Assembly: GCA_951635545.1 (NCBI GenBank)
Contig: OX620685.1
Span: 3,286,001-3,350,000, forward strand
Length of the DNA: 64,000 nt
Direction of reading: 5' to 3'
From: CAG-873 sp910578365
GTDB lineage: Bacteria > Bacteroidota > Bacteroidia > Bacteroidales > Muribaculaceae
The position numbers and the translations under genes are program-made. This document shows positions 1-8,403 of this stretch, piece by piece. How positions within the stretch are numbered: position 1 is the first letter of the stretch; every line of letters begins with the position of its first letter. The notes beneath the pieces were generated by a model. That model was not told the DNA's origin and ran no database searches. It saw nothing but the letters and a program-made list of their open reading frames with translations.

Positions 1-1
1 A

Positions 2-85
2 TGCAATGAAGCCGCTCCGATGAGCGCCGAAGAAAAAATCGAAGTGCGAAAAAAAGCATCCAAAGGATTCTTCCGCAAAAAATAA
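2..85 (+). CDS. C-terminal end of an unidentified protein (partial)
   Basis: An open frame enters from the left edge and ends with TAA at 83-85. The visible tail is short, lysine-rich and basic (ends FFRKK). The bidirectional hairpin at 158-202 follows about 70 bases later, as expected at the end of a transcription unit. Too little is present to name a family. It could also be a chance frame, but the lack of stops back to the edge and the downstream terminator favour a real gene end. Confidence 0.5.
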   Translation, partial: CNEAAPMSAEEKIEVRKKASKGFFRKK

Positions 86-157
86 TCAGAAAAACACACA
101 AACTGTAACCCGGAGCTGAGTCTGCGTTGCCTCTACTCCGGCAAAGCCTAAAAGAAT

Positions 158-210
158 CGGGGTGTTGCAGATGCCGTCTTGCGACTGTTCTGCAACACCC
201 CGGTTTTATT
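158..210. terminator. Bidirectional rho-independent terminator
   Basis: A 13-base arm at 158-170 pairs perfectly with 190-202. GTTTTATT follows on the + strand and an AT-rich tract on the - strand. It lies between two convergent genes (partial gene ending at 85, PepSY-like gene ending at 222) and can serve both. Confidence 0.8.
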
Positions 211-221
211 TCGCCGTACTG

Positions 222-659
222 TCAGTCGTCGTAACGTACAAAATTGCCGTTGAGATTAAAAATCATTTCGACGTCGTTGGCAAGATCCACCTTATAATGG
301 CGGCGATTCTTCTCTATGCCTACTATTTTCTGATTCTGTGTTTTCTTTACATACTTGCGTATAGATTCGGGAACAATAGCCGACGGCACTTCGGAACCCT
401 TGCCAACCTCTACACTTTTCCAGTTGCCGGCACGGTCGAACTCAATCTCGGTACCATCAGCAAGCACTACCTCATATTCATCCACCCGGCCAAGACTCTT
501 GTCGACCTTAACCAGGTTCACCCGTGCCTTGAACACCTTTTTAAGCTGAGTCTGAGCGGACATCGGCAGCACGGAAGCATCGCGATAGTAATTGTCGCGT
601 GCGTTTGCCGCAGTTACAGCGACAAACACAATCATAATCAATAAAAGAAGTTTCTTCAT
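222..659 (-). CDS. Secreted PepSY-like domain protein
   Basis: Predicted periplasmic protein of 145 residues. The ATG at 659 is preferred over a longer upstream frame because it begins a textbook signal peptide (MKKLLLLIMIVFVAVTAANA, cleavage after the last alanine). The mature part carries the repeat pattern of the Bacteroidetes PepSY-like family (PF11396, once annotated as beta-lactamase-inhibitor-like): YEVVLADGTEIEFDRAGNWK near residues 65-85 and a second, weaker unit at the C-terminus (YKVDLANDVEMIFNLNGNF). The function of these proteins is not established. It stands alone, with the terminator at 158-210 downstream, and lies just outside the accessory island, so it probably marks the ancestral chromosome edge. 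Confidence 0.8.
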   Translation of the reverse strand: MKKLLLLIMIVFVAVTAANARDNYYRDASVLPMSAQTQLKKVFKARVNLVKVDKSLGRVDEYEVVLADGTEIEFDRAGNWKSVEVGKGSEVPSAIVPESIRKYVKKTQNQKIVGIEKNRRHYKVDLANDVEMIFNLNGNFVRYDD

Positions 660-821
660 ATATTCTAATAAATTATAGTGTACGCATATATTAAATACAA
701 ATTGCAGAACGATAGAGTTCAAACACTTATACGCAAGTATGTAAAGTTACAGAAAATTTGTGATATATGACGTAACTTGCTGGATTTTAGTGCATCTATG
801 TAACGTGATTGTACTTAATTC

Positions 822-834
822 GTACTGATTGAGA
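822..834. other. Candidate left attachment site (direct repeat copy 1)
   Basis: The 13-mer GTACTGATTGAGA recurs in the same orientation at 17148-17160, at the far edge of the accessory island. The 11 bases upstream are also similar (both begin GTAC). Position between core-type genes and mobile genes suggests an att core. This is inference; an unoccupied site in a relative would settle it. Confidence 0.4.
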
Positions 835-860
835 TAGTTGCCGCAAACGAGGGAAATTGA

Positions 861-895
861 GTTTTTGATTTTTAACATCTGTTTTTGATTTTTAA
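861..895. repeat. Tandem 15-base direct repeat with 20-base period
   Basis: GTTTTTGATTTTTAA occurs at 861-875 and again at 881-895, exactly two helical turns apart, just inside the candidate left attachment site. Such spacing is typical of binding sites for an integrase arm domain or excisionase. It could also be a low-complexity AT-rich coincidence. The rest of 835-1136 shows no gene; it contains a small hairpin (1012-1029) and is the 5' flank of the IS110-family transposase. Confidence 0.4.
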
Positions 896-1136
896 TTGCC
901 TCTTTTTGCCCCCACAAGGTCCGATTTTGAGCTACGGCCAATCCCCGACCTTGAAACCGCATCCGCTTTTTCAGTGCGAAAAAGACACATTTAGACGCTG
1001 CAAATCTACATAAAAATCGCGAGATTTTTACACCGGCAGAATAAAAAACAAGGCCGACGGGTTGATTCCTGTCCCCTCCAGCGTGCTCTTAGTCACAATT
1101 TTATTAATTTGGAGGAAAATTTCTAAAATATCAAAT

Positions 1137-2336
1137 ATGGACAGAAACCGAACAGTCGCCGGCCTTGATATCCACAAAGATAGTATTTATCTTTGTATTA
1201 TGAGGCATGACGAGACCATTATTTTCGAGAATAAGTACGGAGTGCTGACGCCTGACCTGCGACAGATGTGTAATGACATGGTCGAACGAGGTGTAACCGA
1301 GGCAGCGATGGAGAGCACCGCAGTCTATTGGGTACCGGTGTGGAATGAGCTCTGTGAGTCAATGAAACTGAAGCTTGTGAACCCATATTTCATCAAGCAG
1401 CTGCCGGGTCGCAAGAGCGATGTCAAGGATGCGCAGTGGATAGCGGAGTGCCTGCTAAAGAATCTTATCAAAGGGAGCTTCGTGCCAGAACCGATTGTTC
1501 AGGACATACGCAAGTTCAACCGTCGCATCATGGATCTCAACGAGGATATGACATACAATTGCAACAAACTTGATGCTGCGATGCAGAGATGCGGATTCCG
1601 TCTGAGCAACTACGTCAACACAATAAAGTCCAGGAGCTATCAGAAGGTGCTGGGGGCAATCATCGGAGGTACCGCCCGTCCGGACGAGCTGGTGAAAATG
1701 GTACACGGAAGGACGATCAACAAGCATGGCCGTGACACAATCAAAGCGGCCGTCACAGGGACATTCTCCGAGATAGATATCACGATATTCCGCCAGATCA
1801 AGGAAGTCATCGACATGATAGAGCGGCAGATTGAAGAATGCCAGAAAGAACTGACGGCCTTGTGCGAACAGCATTTTCCCGAACAGTTCCGACGTCTTCA
1901 GACCATACCCGGAGTCAAGGAACGCGCAGCCACGGCAATAATTGCGGAGACAGGGGTTGACATGAAGATGTTCGCTACGGCGGCATGTCTTGTAGGATGG
2001 TGCGGGCTCAAACCGCGAAACGATGTCAGCAACGGACGATACAAAAGCAGAAAAGTGACACACGGAAACAGATATCTAAGACAGATACTGATTGAAATCG
2101 CATGGGGAGCATCAAGAACCCGAAACTGTTTCTTCTCCTATTTCAGCTACATCCAGACCACAGTCAAGAAAAAAAGCAAGATGAAAATACAGGTAGCCAT
2201 CGCCCGCAAGATACTTGTTGCCATCTGGCACATGCTCTCCAAAGAGCAGGACTTTATAGACATCTACCTCAAGAGACTTGAGGAGAACAGAAAGATGGAG
2301 GAACAACTAAAATCACTGGAATCGAAAATGGCCTGA
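1137..2336 (+). CDS. IS110-family transposase
   Basis: DEDD transposase/recombinase of 399 residues, the usual length for the family. The N-terminal RuvC-like domain (PF01548 type) shows D11 in the GLDIHKD motif, E59 in AMES, and D95 and D98 in GRKSDVKDA. The C-terminal Transposase_20 domain lies around residues 255-345 (IPGVKERAATAIIAETG, then CGLKPRN and a conserved GNRYLRQ segment). The ATG at 1137 is preferred to an upstream TTG because family homology begins there; a purine-rich GGAGGAAAA lies about 20 bases upstream. IS110 elements generally lack long terminal inverted repeats, so the element ends are not resolved. Members use a bridge RNA from a non-coding end; candidates lie on both sides, the better one at 2337-2440. 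The gene looks intact. Confidence 0.93.
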   Translation: MDRNRTVAGLDIHKDSIYLCIMRHDETIIFENKYGVLTPDLRQMCNDMVERGVTEAAMESTAVYWVPVWNELCESMKLKLVNPYFIKQLPGRKSDVKDAQWIAECLLKNLIKGSFVPEPIVQDIRKFNRRIMDLNEDMTYNCNKLDAAMQRCGFRLSNYVNTIKSRSYQKVLGAIIGGTARPDELVKMVHGRTINKHGRDTIKAAVTGTFSEIDITIFRQIKEVIDMIERQIEECQKELTALCEQHFPEQFRRLQTIPGVKERAATAIIAETGVDMKMFATAACLVGWCGLKPRNDVSNGRYKSRKVTHGNRYLRQILIEIAWGASRTRNCFFSYFSYIQTTVKKKSKMKIQVAIARKILVAIWHMLSKEQDFIDIYLKRLEENRKMEEQLKSLESKMA

Positions 2337-2440
2337 CGGCCATTCGACATACCTTCCGATGCAATGTAATTATCTTTGTGGTGCATGGCAGCCCGGTTCG
2401 CAAATTTGCAAACGCATCGGGAAGGAGTTGGACACCGGCA
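2337..2440 (+). ncRNA. Candidate bridge-RNA-like structured end of the IS110 element
   Basis: Directly after the transposase stop, CCTTCCGATGC at 2352-2362 pairs with GCATCGGGAAGG at 2414-2425 (one bulged G), closing a domain of about 75 nt. Inside is a perfect 10-base palindrome (2400-2409). Known: IS1111-subgroup members place the bridge RNA downstream of the transposase, IS110-subgroup members upstream. That this hairpin is a bridge RNA is inference; no target or donor loops have been matched. Confidence 0.3.
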
Positions 2441-3394
2441 TAAGCTAACCAAACTTGTAGAGGAAAGTAATAATCTTATATCTAAACCCGTGGCAACACT
2501 GACATGGGATGCATAATCACGCCTATATGTTCTGAAACATGGCCATTATGCTCTCGTTTTAATCTATTTTGACGGAAAGATGCCAAATACGTTTTAGAGG
2601 AAAGATAGCGATTTTTATCGGAATGGGCAAACGTGGCGGGACATCGGCTTGCATCAGACCGTGCCGGGGATGTGTCCGGGAGGCCACGTTCCGACCCGGA
2701 CATACTGCAAGCCCATGTCCCGCCTGACAGGTCCACGCGGATAGAGACCGTATGCCGTCCTCCCGATAGAACGACAGGGAGGACATCATCCGGACACTAT
2801 CCCTTTTGCGGGACTATTTATCGCGTTGCCGAAACCTGTTTACACTGACCGTTCCTTTTATCTTTCGTTGCCAAACGGGATGCCGGATATACAAAACCGG
2901 TGAGAGTGAAAGCAAAAGACGGCCTTTCACTGCCCCGGCATTTGCACATCCCGCATCCCGTTGATTTCAATCCACGCGGATAAAGACCGCGCACTTCCAC
3001 GGATCGGCGATGCCGTACCGCTCCCTGTGCGCGGACATTATCCTCAGCGGGATTACATTTCCGTCTTTTTATTTTTTCTTTCCGCTGCCGCCACCAGCGT
3101 GGCAGCAGGAACGATTATGTTTCCCTGGGCTTTCTTACCGGGGGAGCCATTTTGAGTCAGGGCGTACCATTGACAAGCGGGTCTGTATGGGTTGCTTGAC
3201 TTGACTGAACGTGCGGCGAAGGGATATTCTATCGGCTTCGGCATAAAAATCTCCAGACCTCCTTGCGTCGGCTCGTATTTTTATGTCGAGGCCCGAACAT
3301 CCCTTTTCTTCCGCCACACGCCTTGCAGGTGTCAAGCAACTCATACAACCACACTGTCTTTGGACGCATGGTTCAAAAAAAAGCTCCCACCGAT
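2441..3394. other. Long stretch without a convincing gene; possible transfer-origin region
   Basis: About 950 bases with only short, shadow-like frames. Two features stand out. The motif TCCACGCGGATARAGACCG occurs near 2729 and again near 2971, the second copy able to fold through CGCGG/CCGCG. An inverted pair TTGCTTGAC/GTCAAGCAA lies near 3192 and 3339. Position directly upstream of small conjugation-type genes would suit an origin of transfer or a regulatory region, but no relaxase or nic motif is recognised. One - strand frame (3053-3244) was considered and not called. Confidence 0.3.
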
Positions 3395-3619
3395 ATGAAA
3401 GCCACAAGAAAACATAAAGATTTTAAGTCAAGGCAAGCTCGCCAATCCTCCTATCTATACCGCATAATCACAAAGGCGGTCAAGGCGGTGGCAATCATCA
3501 TCGGAGCAGTCATCGGGATAGCGTTGTGGGCAGTGGTCAGACCCATACTAAGGGGCATAGGCTGGCTCATATCAATCCTCACCGCAGCAGGGGCAATCTA
3601 TTGGTTAATGACACTCTAA
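3395..3619 (+). CDS. Small membrane protein of a conjugative element
   Basis: A 74-residue protein with a strongly basic N-terminus (KATRKHKDFKSRQAR) and two hydrophobic stretches, about residues 28-48 and 52-72. The ATG at 3395 is chosen as the start of the basic segment; an in-frame ATG at 3368 is possible. It is the first of four closely spaced genes read in one direction (3395-5358). No family is recognised; the gene set suggests a role in conjugative transfer. Confidence 0.55.
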   Translation: MKATRKHKDFKSRQARQSSYLYRIITKAVKAVAIIIGAVIGIALWAVVRPILRGIGWLISILTAAGAIYWLMTL

Positions 3620-3630
3620 AATTCAAGAAT

Positions 3631-3858
3631 ATGGCAACGAAAAGAAACTCCAAGACCTTGGAACAGCAGGCACGATACTACGGGGTTGACGATATGTCCG
3701 AGTATATGGTCGAGACATACCTCAACGGCAACATATCCACATACCGCCAGCTATTCCAAGAACTACGGGGCGAGAGTCGCAGAGAGTTTGTTAGACGGCT
3801 CTTTGAAATGGGTCTTAATTCCACCGAAATAGAAAAAATGATACTGACAATCCTCTAA
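3631..3858 (+). CDS. Small conserved-type protein of a conjugative element
   Basis: A 75-residue soluble, charged, mostly helical protein starting MATKRNSKTLEQQARYYG. The ATG at 3631 follows the preceding stop by 11 bases, and the next gene also begins MATK, hinting at a shared translation-start context. No family recognised. Its place directly before a PcfK-like gene indicates that it belongs to the same transfer module. Confidence 0.6.
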   Translation: MATKRNSKTLEQQARYYGVDDMSEYMVETYLNGNISTYRQLFQELRGESRREFVRRLFEMGLNSTEIEKMILTIL

Positions 3859-3869
3859 AACCCACGGCT

Positions 3870-4301
3870 ATGGCAACGAAAGAAAACAAAGGCACACAAG
3901 CCTTCAACGACACTATCAAGGCTTATCTTGAAGAACGGGCAGAAAATGACGCGCTATTTGCCGTCAAGTTCGCAAATCCCTCAAAATCCGTGGAGGACTG
4001 CGTGACATATATCCTCAACCAAGTGCAAAAAAGCGGTAGCTACGGCTTTACCGATGCGGAGGTGTACGGAATGGCAATCCACTACTACGAGGAAAAAGAA
4101 ATTGAGGTCGGCAACCCAATCAACTGCAAAGTGGTGGTGAACCATACGGTAGAACTCACCGAGGAGGAAAAGGAAGAGGCACGGCAAGAGGCAATGGCCA
4201 AACTCCGAGACGAGCAGGTTGCGAAGATGCGCAAACCCACCGTGAAGAAAGCCACCGAAAACAAACCACAAATTGAACAACCAAGTCTATTTGACTTTTA
4301 A
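3870..4301 (+). CDS. PcfK-like protein
   Basis: A 143-residue acidic protein matching what I recall of the PcfK-like family (PF14058): an N-terminal AFNDTIKAYLEERAENDALFA segment, a central IHYYEEKEIEVG region and a charged C-terminal helix rich in glutamate and lysine. PcfK was named from the conjugative plasmid pCF10, and Bacteroidetes integrative elements carry it beside PcfJ. The biochemical role is poorly defined. The start follows the previous stop by 11 bases; the PcfJ-like gene begins 13 bases after its stop, so the genes are probably co-transcribed. Confidence 0.75.
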   Translation: MATKENKGTQAFNDTIKAYLEERAENDALFAVKFANPSKSVEDCVTYILNQVQKSGSYGFTDAEVYGMAIHYYEEKEIEVGNPINCKVVVNHTVELTEEEKEEARQEAMAKLRDEQVAKMRKPTVKKATENKPQIEQPSLFDF

Positions 4302-4314
4302 CCCCCATACCGCT

Positions 4315-5358
4315 ATGAAACCCAAGACCGCAATACAAAAGAAAGTGGCACAACTATCAGCCACCCTACGCCCTCTTACCGCCAGGCAGGAAGAATGGGC
4401 ATATGCAAACTGTATCGAGCATTTTGCCTACCGAACCAAGAACGGAACAATGACCTGTTCCGACTGCGGACACCAATGGAAAAGCGGGAACGGCAGTCTA
4501 TGCGACACCCTTGCGGGTTGCCAATGCCCTCACTGCGGTGCAGAACTAAAAGTGTACGAAACGCTCAAACGTACCAACCGACAGAAGCAGTATTTCAGCG
4601 TCATCACCATTCACAAGGATTTTCAGTTAATCCGTGTTGCGCAGATGGAATCCGTCAGCAAGAAAGGCGAGCCGAGGAAGAACTACTGCAAGGAGGTGGT
4701 GCAACGTTGGATTTCTCCCGACGGAAAGGTTACCACAATGGCGTTGCTCCGTGGCTTCGCATTTATGTACGACTGCGACAGCTGGTCTGAATGGAGCGCA
4801 ATGGAGATACGCCCTCATAACCAACTATACGATAATATATGTGAATGGGGAAAGACATACCCACACAAAAGGTATATACCACAACTCAAGCGCAACGGAT
4901 TTAAGGGCGATTTTCACGGCATATCCCCCGTAACCCTTTTCAAAAGGCTCTTGTCAGACCCACGGATGGAGACGCTGATGAAAGGCGGAAAGATTGAGGA
5001 AATGAGATACTTTATGCTCAATCCGGCAAACACCGATGACTTTTGGGCATCGTACCTCATCGCCAAACGCCACCGCTACCAAATCAACAACATATCCATG
5101 TGGTGCGACTACCTCCGAATGTTGGTGAACTTAGGGGAGGACATACGCAACCCCAAGAACATCTGCCCCGAAGATTTCATAGAGGCGCACGACAAGGTGA
5201 ACCGCAGGATTGAAGCCAAACACCGAAAGGAACGAGCCGAGGCTCAAAGGCGCATGGAGATAGAAAGACGTGAGCGCGAACAGCGGAAATTGCTCCAAGA
5301 GCAGCAGCGTGAGGAGGTGGAAAACCCAGGCTCGGATGACCCCTTAGACCAAGGTTGA
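4315..5358 (+). pseudogene. PcfJ-like protein, 3' end cut off by IS21
   Basis: The PcfJ-like family (PF14284) is shown by an N-terminal region followed by a zinc-ribbon-like CSDCGHQW...CPHCGAELKV at roughly residues 49-80 and a long charged helical tail. Native sequence ends at about 5317, where the terminal repeat of the first IS21 element begins. The last dozen or so codons (ENPGSDDPLDQG) and the stop come from the insertion element. The continuation is not found beyond either IS21 copy, so the C-terminus was lost. The start is the ATG at 4315, 13 bases after the PcfK-like stop. Confidence 0.75.
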
Positions 5359-5429
5359 ATTGACCCCTGAAAATATTTTGAATTGACCCCTGAAAACGTT
5401 CTGGCCGACGGGGTCAATTTTATTTTGTC

Positions 5430-6215
5430 TTATCTGCTTTTTATAGCTTTGAGCTTACGGACGCTTTCGCCGGTAAGCGTGATTCGATGAGCAGTGTGGA
5501 CAATGCGGTCGAGTATTGCATCTGCCACTGTGGAGTCACCGATTGCTTCGTACCAGTCCAGTTCGGGGAGCTGTGATGTCACGATGATTGATTTGCGACC
5601 ATGGCGGTCTTCGATGATTTCCGTAAGGTGTGCGCGTTCCTTGGCGTCGAGAGGCACCAGAAAGAGATCGTCGAGGATCAGGAGCTGCGTTTTTTCGAGT
5701 TTCTTGAGCTCCGTTTCGATTGTTCCTTTGTTTTTGGCGATTTTCAGGGTTCCCATCAGTTTGGATGCGTTCGCGTACAGCACGCGCATACCGGCCTTGC
5801 ATGCCTCGTATCCCAGTGCTGTTGCCAGATAGCTTTTGCCTGTACCAGAACAGCCTGTGATGAACAGGTTTTCACCTTTACGGATAAAGTCCAGCGATGC
5901 GAGACGCTCCATCTGATTACGATCCAGGCCACGCGGAAGGTTATAGTCAATCTGCGCCACCGACGCGTCGTCGTATCTGAAGTTTGCGTTTTTCACCAGG
6001 CGCTCAATATTGCGTGCGGCCCTGTAGTCCCATTCTCTGGATAGCAGCCAGTTCAGAAAGCTGTCAGGTGTCATTGTCTCGGCGAATGTGGCCTGAAGAC
6101 TTTCGGAGAACGCTGCCGACATGCCGTGTAAGCGCATACGGTGCATCAGATCCAGAGAGATGGAGTTGCGGTCTTTCTCCGCTGTTATTGGCGTGGTTTT
6201 ATTGTTCGTTTCCAT
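5430..6215 (-). CDS. istB: IstB-type ATPase of IS21 family (copy 1)
   Basis: The AAA+ helper ATPase that assists IstA in target selection and strand transfer. It has 261 residues, the usual family length. Walker A is GCSGTGKS near residues 121-128; Walker B is LLILDD ending at D183. The N-terminal IstB domain carries the LHGMSAAF motif. Its start overlaps the end of istA by 17 bases, the standard IS21 arrangement for translational coupling. The predicted protein is identical to that of copy 2. Confidence 0.95.
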   Translation of the reverse strand: METNNKTTPITAEKDRNSISLDLMHRMRLHGMSAAFSESLQATFAETMTPDSFLNWLLSREWDYRAARNIERLVKNANFRYDDASVAQIDYNLPRGLDRNQMERLASLDFIRKGENLFITGCSGTGKSYLATALGYEACKAGMRVLYANASKLMGTLKIAKNKGTIETELKKLEKTQLLILDDLFLVPLDAKERAHLTEIIEDRHGRKSIIVTSQLPELDWYEAIGDSTVADAILDRIVHTAHRITLTGESVRKLKAIKSR

Positions 6216-7791
6216 GTTGTTCGTTGTTGTTGGCTGATAGTTTTATGCTTGCGGCAAAATATTCTTTACCGCGTATGTTCCGGTGGGATGGTGTCTGACG
6301 GTCATTGCCGTCGGCATCAGCCCCCGGCAAATAATCCGCATCGGCTCCGGACTCAAGTATGTCCACCATGTCGCTGACACTGTAAAGGCGTGCGTCCATT
6401 GCCGCGGCGCATCCTGACACAAGCCGTTCCTGTCCATACTTTTTCTCAAGTTTCATGATGCCATGGCAGACTCTGAAGGCGAGTTCCGGATAACGCCTGT
6501 CCTCGATGACAGCCCGCAGATAGTGCAATACGATGTTGTCGATCTGTGCCGCACGTGAAAGCAGTTCCGCAATGTCGCTCTCGCAGCTCCCCTTGCGTCC
6601 GGGCAGATTGTGTGACGGTTTCGTTGTATATTCATACGGAGTATCGTTGCGGTGATGCGTCGCCACATGGGTAAAGCCATGAAAGATGTCGATCGTGTCA
6701 GTGTCGTAGACCAGTTCCACACGTTTGCCTACATATTGCACAGGCACACTGTAGTGATGCTTGTGCAGAGTTATGTAGCTGTTACGCTGTACTGTCGCGA
6801 CAGCCCGCTGTTTCATCTGATAGCGGTTCGCAGGCAATGGCCGGAGATTGTCCCGCTCCACAGCCTCAAAGAGCTGACGGCGTGATTCCTTTCGACGCGT
6901 CAGATTACGCGCGTTGAACTTCTCCAAAGACCTGAGGATTGCTTCGTTAAGCGACTCCAGATTATGGAAAATCTGACCTTCAAGGTCTACGTACACGGAC
7001 CGATACATCAGTTTTACTGCATTTTCCACCAGGGCCTTGTCCTTTGGATGCCGCACACGGGCAGGCACCACGGCGCAGCCGTAATGCTCGGCAAAGGATT
7101 CGAAGTCAGGATTTATGACCGGCTCGTCGCGGCCACTGCGCGTGACGGCAGATTTCAGGTTGTCAGGCACAATCGCACATGGTGCGCCGCCGTAGAAACG
7201 GATGGCGTTTTCGCAGGCCTTTATCAGATCTTCCTTCTTCTGCGTCCACACTGCCTCGCAATATGTGTAGTGGCTACATGGAAGTATCGCCACAAACACC
7301 TCGACCTTTCGTATCCCGGCTGTTGCCTCATCGACTATTTCCAATCTGTCTCCGGCAAAATCGATATACATCTGGTCGCCGGCGCGGTGCTCCACATGCC
7401 CGATGGCGTTGGTCTGCAGCATGAACTGCCTGAGTTTCATCCCGAAAGATGCCTTCAGATAGCCATCGGGATGGTCGGTATGATACTCTTCATACAACTT
7501 CTTGACCGTCATGCCCTTTCGAGAAAGTCGCGCCGCATAATCGGGCAACAGGGCTTCAAGCCTGACCTGCCGCTCCGACGGTTTACGTTCCCTCGCCCCG
7601 GGTATGGCAAATAGTTCCTGTAGCCGCGCATCACTCAGCGACGGCAGCTTCTCAGCGGGGATCCCGCTGTCCTGATACATTCTCACATAGCGGCGCACCG
7701 TGTTCCGGGATATGTCAAAGGCACTACTGACGCATTTTATGCCCATCCCTGATGCGTGACATAAGAGAATATTCTTTAATTTTGTGTTCAT
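6199..7791 (-). CDS. istA: IstA-type transposase of IS21 family (copy 1)
   Basis: DDE transposase of 530 residues. An N-terminal helix-turn-helix lies around residues 14-40 (DISRNTVRRYVRMY). The catalytic triad of the rve domain is visible as D144 (YIDFAGD), D210 (IVPDN) and E256 (ALVENAV). It differs from copy 2 at a handful of residues (for example KCVSSAF versus KGISSAF, and HGIMKL versus RGIMKL), so the copies separated recently. A C-terminal basic/proline-containing tail is typical. The frame is intact. Confidence 0.95.
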   Translation of the reverse strand: MNTKLKNILLCHASGMGIKCVSSAFDISRNTVRRYVRMYQDSGIPAEKLPSLSDARLQELFAIPGARERKPSERQVRLEALLPDYAARLSRKGMTVKKLYEEYHTDHPDGYLKASFGMKLRQFMLQTNAIGHVEHRAGDQMYIDFAGDRLEIVDEATAGIRKVEVFVAILPCSHYTYCEAVWTQKKEDLIKACENAIRFYGGAPCAIVPDNLKSAVTRSGRDEPVINPDFESFAEHYGCAVVPARVRHPKDKALVENAVKLMYRSVYVDLEGQIFHNLESLNEAILRSLEKFNARNLTRRKESRRQLFEAVERDNLRPLPANRYQMKQRAVATVQRNSYITLHKHHYSVPVQYVGKRVELVYDTDTIDIFHGFTHVATHHRNDTPYEYTTKPSHNLPGRKGSCESDIAELLSRAAQIDNIVLHYLRAVIEDRRYPELAFRVCHGIMKLEKKYGQERLVSGCAAAMDARLYSVSDMVDILESGADADYLPGADADGNDRQTPSHRNIRGKEYFAASIKLSANNNEQHGNEQ

Positions 7792-7985
7792 GTTTTCTTT
7801 GAATTATATCCCCCGTTGGCCAAAACGGAAACCAAAGATACATATAAAATCCCCTGCTGACATTACGTCGACAGGGGTCATTTTTATTTTGGGCAAAGGG
7901 GTCAGTGATATTTTGGCTTAAGGGGTCAATTCAACCTGGTCTAAGGGGTCATCCGAGCCTGGGTTTTCCAGTATGTTCATACATC

Positions 7986-8291
7986 TTATTTTTCGGGTTC
8001 GTTAACGGTCTCCTTAAAGGGAGTCTCTGAAAGTTCTTCAAGCGTGGCCTCCGGCTCTTGTGACTGTTCCTGTATCTTCGGTTCAGCTAACGCCACATCC
8101 TTGACCAGTACCCGCATATCGGGAACGGAGGTGTCCGGGAAACGGCTGAACGTCATATCCATTTCCGGGATGAAGATTGTGTCGAACAGCTCGTCGTATG
8201 CGATAGTCCAGTACATCCTGCCTTGCGCGGTATATATATTCTTGTCGAATATCTCGTTGTCAAGATAGCGCAGGACTGTGTTGTCCGTGTA
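7986..8291 (-). pseudogene. C-terminal stump of an element protein, truncated by IS21 copy 2
   Basis: A - strand reading frame is open from the left end of the second IS21 (8291) to a stop at 7986, giving 101 residues. It lacks its N-terminus. The first half looks like a folded domain (DNTVLRYLDNEIFDK, then MYWTIAYDELFDTIFIPEMD); the end is a disordered acidic Glu/Pro-rich tail. I do not recognise the family. It is probably part of the conjugative element, left between the IS21 copies when the neighbouring DNA was deleted. An internal ATG at 8216 could still give a 76-residue product. Confidence 0.5.
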
Positions 8292-8403
8292 TGGAAAACC
8301 CAGGCTCGGATGACCCCTTAGACCAAGGTTGAATTGACCCCTGAAAATATTTTGAATTGACCCCTGAAAACGTTCTGGCCGACGGGGTCAATTTTATTTT
8401 GTC

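Larger units (their letters stand above)
5318..7970 (-). mobile_element. IS21-family element, copy 1
   Basis: A 2653-bp element bounded by terminal inverted repeats beginning TGGAAAACCC and perfect for 33 bases (5318-5350 with 7938-7970). Inside the ends are the multiple subterminal repeats typical of IS21, for example TTGAATTGACCCCTGAAAA at 5355-5373 and 5378-5396. It carries istA and istB on the - strand. It interrupts a PcfJ-like gene. No target duplication is seen: GAGG lies outside the left end and GTAT outside the right, so the flanks have been rearranged since insertion. Confidence 0.92.

Noticed and set aside
747..962. A 71-codon - frame left of the IS110 element
   Set aside because: It crosses the AT-rich repeats and candidate attachment site and has no protein features.
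3053..3244. A 63-codon - frame ending in a Lys/Ala-rich helix
   Set aside because: No start context, no recognisable family and no neighbours on that strand; kept only as a note within the gene-free stretch.
5350..5410. Short regular repeats of GAATTGACCCC that could suggest a CRISPR
   Set aside because: They are the multiple terminal repeats of the IS21 elements and occur at both ends of each copy; spacers are only a few bases and no cas genes are present. No CRISPR array is seen anywhere in the window.
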